This document shows, piece by piece, positions 45,259-64,000 of a stretch of 64,000 nt of DNA. The notes under the pieces are model-generated. The model was not told the DNA's origin. It saw only the letters and a program-made list of their open reading frames with translations, and searched no databases. Each line of letters begins with the position of its first letter. Position 1 is the first letter of the stretch. The position numbers were made by a program, and so were the translations under genes. This DNA comes from Erpobdella octoculata (Eukaryota; Annelida; Clitellata; Hirudinida; Erpobdellidae): contig OZ022243.1 of assembly GCA_963978895.1 (NCBI GenBank), forward strand, positions 10,954,396 through 11,018,395, read 5' to 3'.

Positions 45259-45540
45259 GTTTTACCACAATTCCCGGTTATTGTTATTCAATCTTTCCTA
45301 AATGCTGCAAACATGTTCAATCTTCATGGTCTAGGATGAAAATATTAGAATTCTAGCATGCTCCCATCATACCTGAAAAAATTTATTAAATTTTTTATTG
45401 ATTTATATTGACAAATGTGTTTCGATTAATACAATTTGAAATTTTTCAAAAATGTCTTCGATAACTCTTTATAACAACTGTTCAAATTTAAATAATTTTT
45501 AAATAAAACGCTGTTTAAAAAAGCTGTATTTTATTTTTAG

Positions 45541-59558
<14,018 letters not shown>

Positions 59559-59644
59559 CCCAGAAACCTTATTTCATAATAATAATAATATTAATATAAA
59601 AAAGTTAAAACCTTTATTAATTTTGTTTTTAAATATAATCTAAG

Positions 59645-61407
<1,763 letters not shown>

Positions 61408-61431
61408 TTTTAAGTTCTATTTTATAAGCTT

Positions 61432-61437
61432 AATAAA
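61432..61437 (+). promoter_or_regulatory. Polyadenylation signal of the kinase gene
   Basis: AATAAA 25 bases after the kinase stop codon, followed by a T-rich stretch. The short 3' UTR is consistent with a compact gene end. Confidence 0.6.
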
Positions 61438-61439
61438 CA

Positions 61440-63229
61440 CATTTAATTTTTGTTTTATTGTGTTTAAAATTACGTTAATTAGCAATTTCTTCTCATTGCT
61501 GGGTCGAATTAACAGCATTTTGTGTCTTAACATTATTCTACTATTAAATGTTTTGTTACTATAATTTATTTTGTTTTGGGCAAACGTTTTGCGCCTTTAG
61601 AGTGGCGAATTTAACATAAGACAGTAATGGCGACCGCCCTTGTGTTCAAACTGAAAAAAACCTTCCTGCATTTTCTAAATTAAGAAAAGATCTTCTATTT
61701 CAGTACCGAGTAATTTTTTTCAAAACCAAGATTCATCAAACGTTTTTCTTTTTTCATCAGATTTTGAAAACTGAGCTGCAACTGATACCATTTAATTTGT
61801 ACAAACTATATCAACAGTCATCAAACGGCAAAGTTTTCCTTTTATTACAAATTTTTATTTAGGTTACAATCTCCGTTTGTGTTTGTGTATGTGTGTGTGT
61901 GGCTTTCTCTGTACGCAAATCTTGCAAGTAAAATTTAACCAGCTTTTTGACTAGCTAGGAAGCTGAAACTTTCAGCATAGCTTTATATTGGATGACAATA
62001 CATGATTCAATAAAAAACCTAATTTGAACACCTTTCGTATTTCTAAATCGAGTGTATTTGAAATTAAAGTTTGCGTTAAAAAAACTGTTTTTTTTTACTG
62101 GTTCTGATTTAACTTTTTTTCATGAAACAAGCTATTCTCTAATTTTAAGCCATTTTTTTTGTTTTTGGTTCAACTCCAACACGCTGCATAGCAGCTCATG
62201 TCATTAAAAAACTAGCGGGTAAAATCGTTTTTTCGTTTGTACAACTTTTATTTGCACTTAAGATTTTCACTTTGAAACAAATATTTTTTTATTCATTATA
62301 TTTTATCAGTTATTCAATACTGCTTCTTTGATCTTCATAGAATCAAACAAATATTAACTTTGCGGAATCTTGCTTGCTTTCGATCTTGCTTGTTTTCGAT
62401 CTTGCTTGCTTGAGTGTCACATACCTTGCGAAGACTAATTAACCCACTTCCCGTCATCCAATCAAGCTGAAATTTGGCAGATAGGCTTGCCATCGATGAC
62501 AATGCCTTCTAACAAAATTTCAACTTACACACATCTCGTTTTATATGGTTAGCTAATGTTAGTTACAAAACTCTTTTGAAACGGCTGAACCGTATTTTAT
62601 GAAATATCTTGTGTATATTTTGTACATAGGTCTGAAAAAAGGTCCTAGGCTATTTAAAAAATTAAAAATAAAAATTTTTTATTATATTTTGTCGTGGCAA
62701 GCATTTTTGTTACCGCTATCTATGCGACATGGGCGATAAGTAAATAAATATAGTGTTCGTGGCTTTTGGTAATTGATCAATTAGTATTTGGTTTATTAAT
62801 AAAACGTTGAATAAATACAGCTACAAACATGTTTTAGTTAAATAAATATTTTAATCAATTTTAGAAAATATTTTAATCTATGCATTTCCCTTAAAAATGA
62901 CCTAATTGCACATTATCGGGAAAAAAGTAATCAATTTTAAGATTGTATTTTTTTCAGATTTGACGATTTTTTTTTATTATACTTCAACTTTTGTGGCTTT
63001 CGGTAATTTCAATTTAATAATTATTGTTTGGTTTATTATTTATTATACTATTATATTCAGTGCGGGCAATATTTTGTGGGATCATTACAAATTTAAAAAA
63101 TTTAAACGTTTTTTATGATTGTAAAAGGTGGTTGAAATAATAAAAGAACAAATACATTATAAGTATATTATTTTACATCAGTAAATACTTTAATTTGATC
63201 TATTTATATGTGATGTACACAGTGATGGG
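61440..63229. other. Intergenic AT-rich DNA with one dispersed repeat
   Basis: No gene recognised. A GT-rich patch occurs near 61880. Positions 62370-62520 carry the repeat also found at 15290-15415 and 48548-48680 ('cccacttcccgtcatccaat'). Confidence 0.5.
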
Positions 63230-64000
63230 CAAAAGTTAACTAAAAAGTTACTAACTAATAGTTTAACTACTTTTTTCAGTTATAAGCAAAGTTTAACTCA
63301 GACTAAAAAATTTAGTTGAAGTAATAGTTTAACTAATATTTTTTAGTTGCTAACTAAAAGGTTTAACTAAAAAAAAGTTAGCTGCCTTACACAATCCTAA
63401 TAAAATTTTTAATTTATCAGTTCTTGGGTTTATACCTTATTATGTTTTGTTTACAATCATTTCCTTTTCAATTCTCAAACCTCACTGTGTTGTAGTTTAA
63501 AGAATAGTACATAGACTAATTATAAGTGAAGAATAGGATGTCTAGTGCATAGTAAAAACGTGTTTTGAAGAAATCAAGCTTAAAAATGAGTCAGTACATA
63601 AAAATTTCAGTGCAAGAATCCGAATTTGTACTAATAAGTGCGTCTGCGGCAACGTATCAAGCAGTTTTAATTTTTTTGCAAACAATGCTTTCTGTAAAGA
63701 AACATATTGCAATTAATTGTATTTTTCCAAGAAAACTCTTATTGATATGGATTTAGCTTTTCGTGCATGTAAACAAATTTAATTGTTTTAGCTAGTATTA
63801 TGTCATATCTCTCTACAAAATCTAATAGCGTGAATAATTTTCTGGCATTCCATGTAATAGATTTATCATTCAAGAATTTCCAGTTCGGTTGCTGTTGAAC
63901 GTCTTTTCAGCACCGCTGGACAAGTCTCGACAGCTTAAAGATGCAAGATGGCCAATGAAACAATTATTATACTGAATTTTCTGTGGTCAAGGTTAAAGTC
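63230..64000 (+). mobile_element. hAT transposon, continues beyond the window
   Basis: The left end CAGTGATGGGCAAAAGTTAA with GTTTAACT subterminal repeats is hAT-like. Near the right edge (63880-63990) a frame reads SSVAVERLFSTAGQVSTA, then a stop and RCKMANETI, the hAT C-terminal dimerisation motif. The transposase body is not visible, so this is an internally deleted copy. The right end is outside the window. Confidence 0.65.

Overview
The window is AT-rich eukaryotic DNA from an animal. It carries spliced tyrosine-kinase genes with short exons and GT/AG introns, a TRAK/milton-like coiled-coil adaptor gene, and a dense, nested load of animal transposons (CR1/L2-type LINEs, hAT, Helitron, piggyBac, LTR elements, SINEs). 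The low GC content, abundant hAT and CR1 copies and small introns would fit a cnidarian such as Hydra or another early-branching invertebrate. That is an inference; nothing here fixes the species.

Layout. 1-8 kb: a Helitron 3' end, two facing copies of a short SINE, then a CR1-type LINE with two apparently intact ORFs. 8-17 kb: a transposon nest that I read as one old hAT shell (7952-17047, near-perfect 8-bp duplication). It holds a long-inverted-repeat element with a broken Cys-rich protein, a hAT fragment, a Helitron split by another hAT, and a GC-rich 5'-truncated LINE. 17-21 kb: long (TA)n tracts, a complete hAT with a decayed transposase, and a hammerhead-ribozyme fragment. 21.8-28.9 kb, minus strand: a gene of about nine exons for a coiled-coil protein with a TRAK/HAP1-like CC1-box region. 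29-35 kb: more hAT elements and a piggyBac derivative.

35.4-61.4 kb, plus strand, is the most interesting part. A death-effector-domain-like first exon is followed, after a 10-kb transposon-filled gap, by six exons encoding a degenerate tyrosine-kinase domain (HRD to HCN, DFG lost). Directly downstream lie five exons of a canonical tyrosine kinase ([15 protein letters not shown]). Every junction I checked keeps the reading frame. The end of the pseudokinase exons can splice in phase into a Pro-containing linker leading to the second kinase. The locus can therefore be read as one tandem pseudokinase-kinase protein (JAK-like order), possibly with a DED at its N terminus, or as two or three adjacent genes.

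The introns of this locus hold an LTR retrotransposon (5-bp duplication) whose 5' LTR is split by a Helitron and whose protease is split by a solo LTR. They also hold a hAT carrying a LINE and a SINE, a second solo LTR, Helitron fragments, and two of the window's three hammerhead-ribozyme motifs. 61.4-64 kb is mostly featureless, ending in a hAT that runs off the window.
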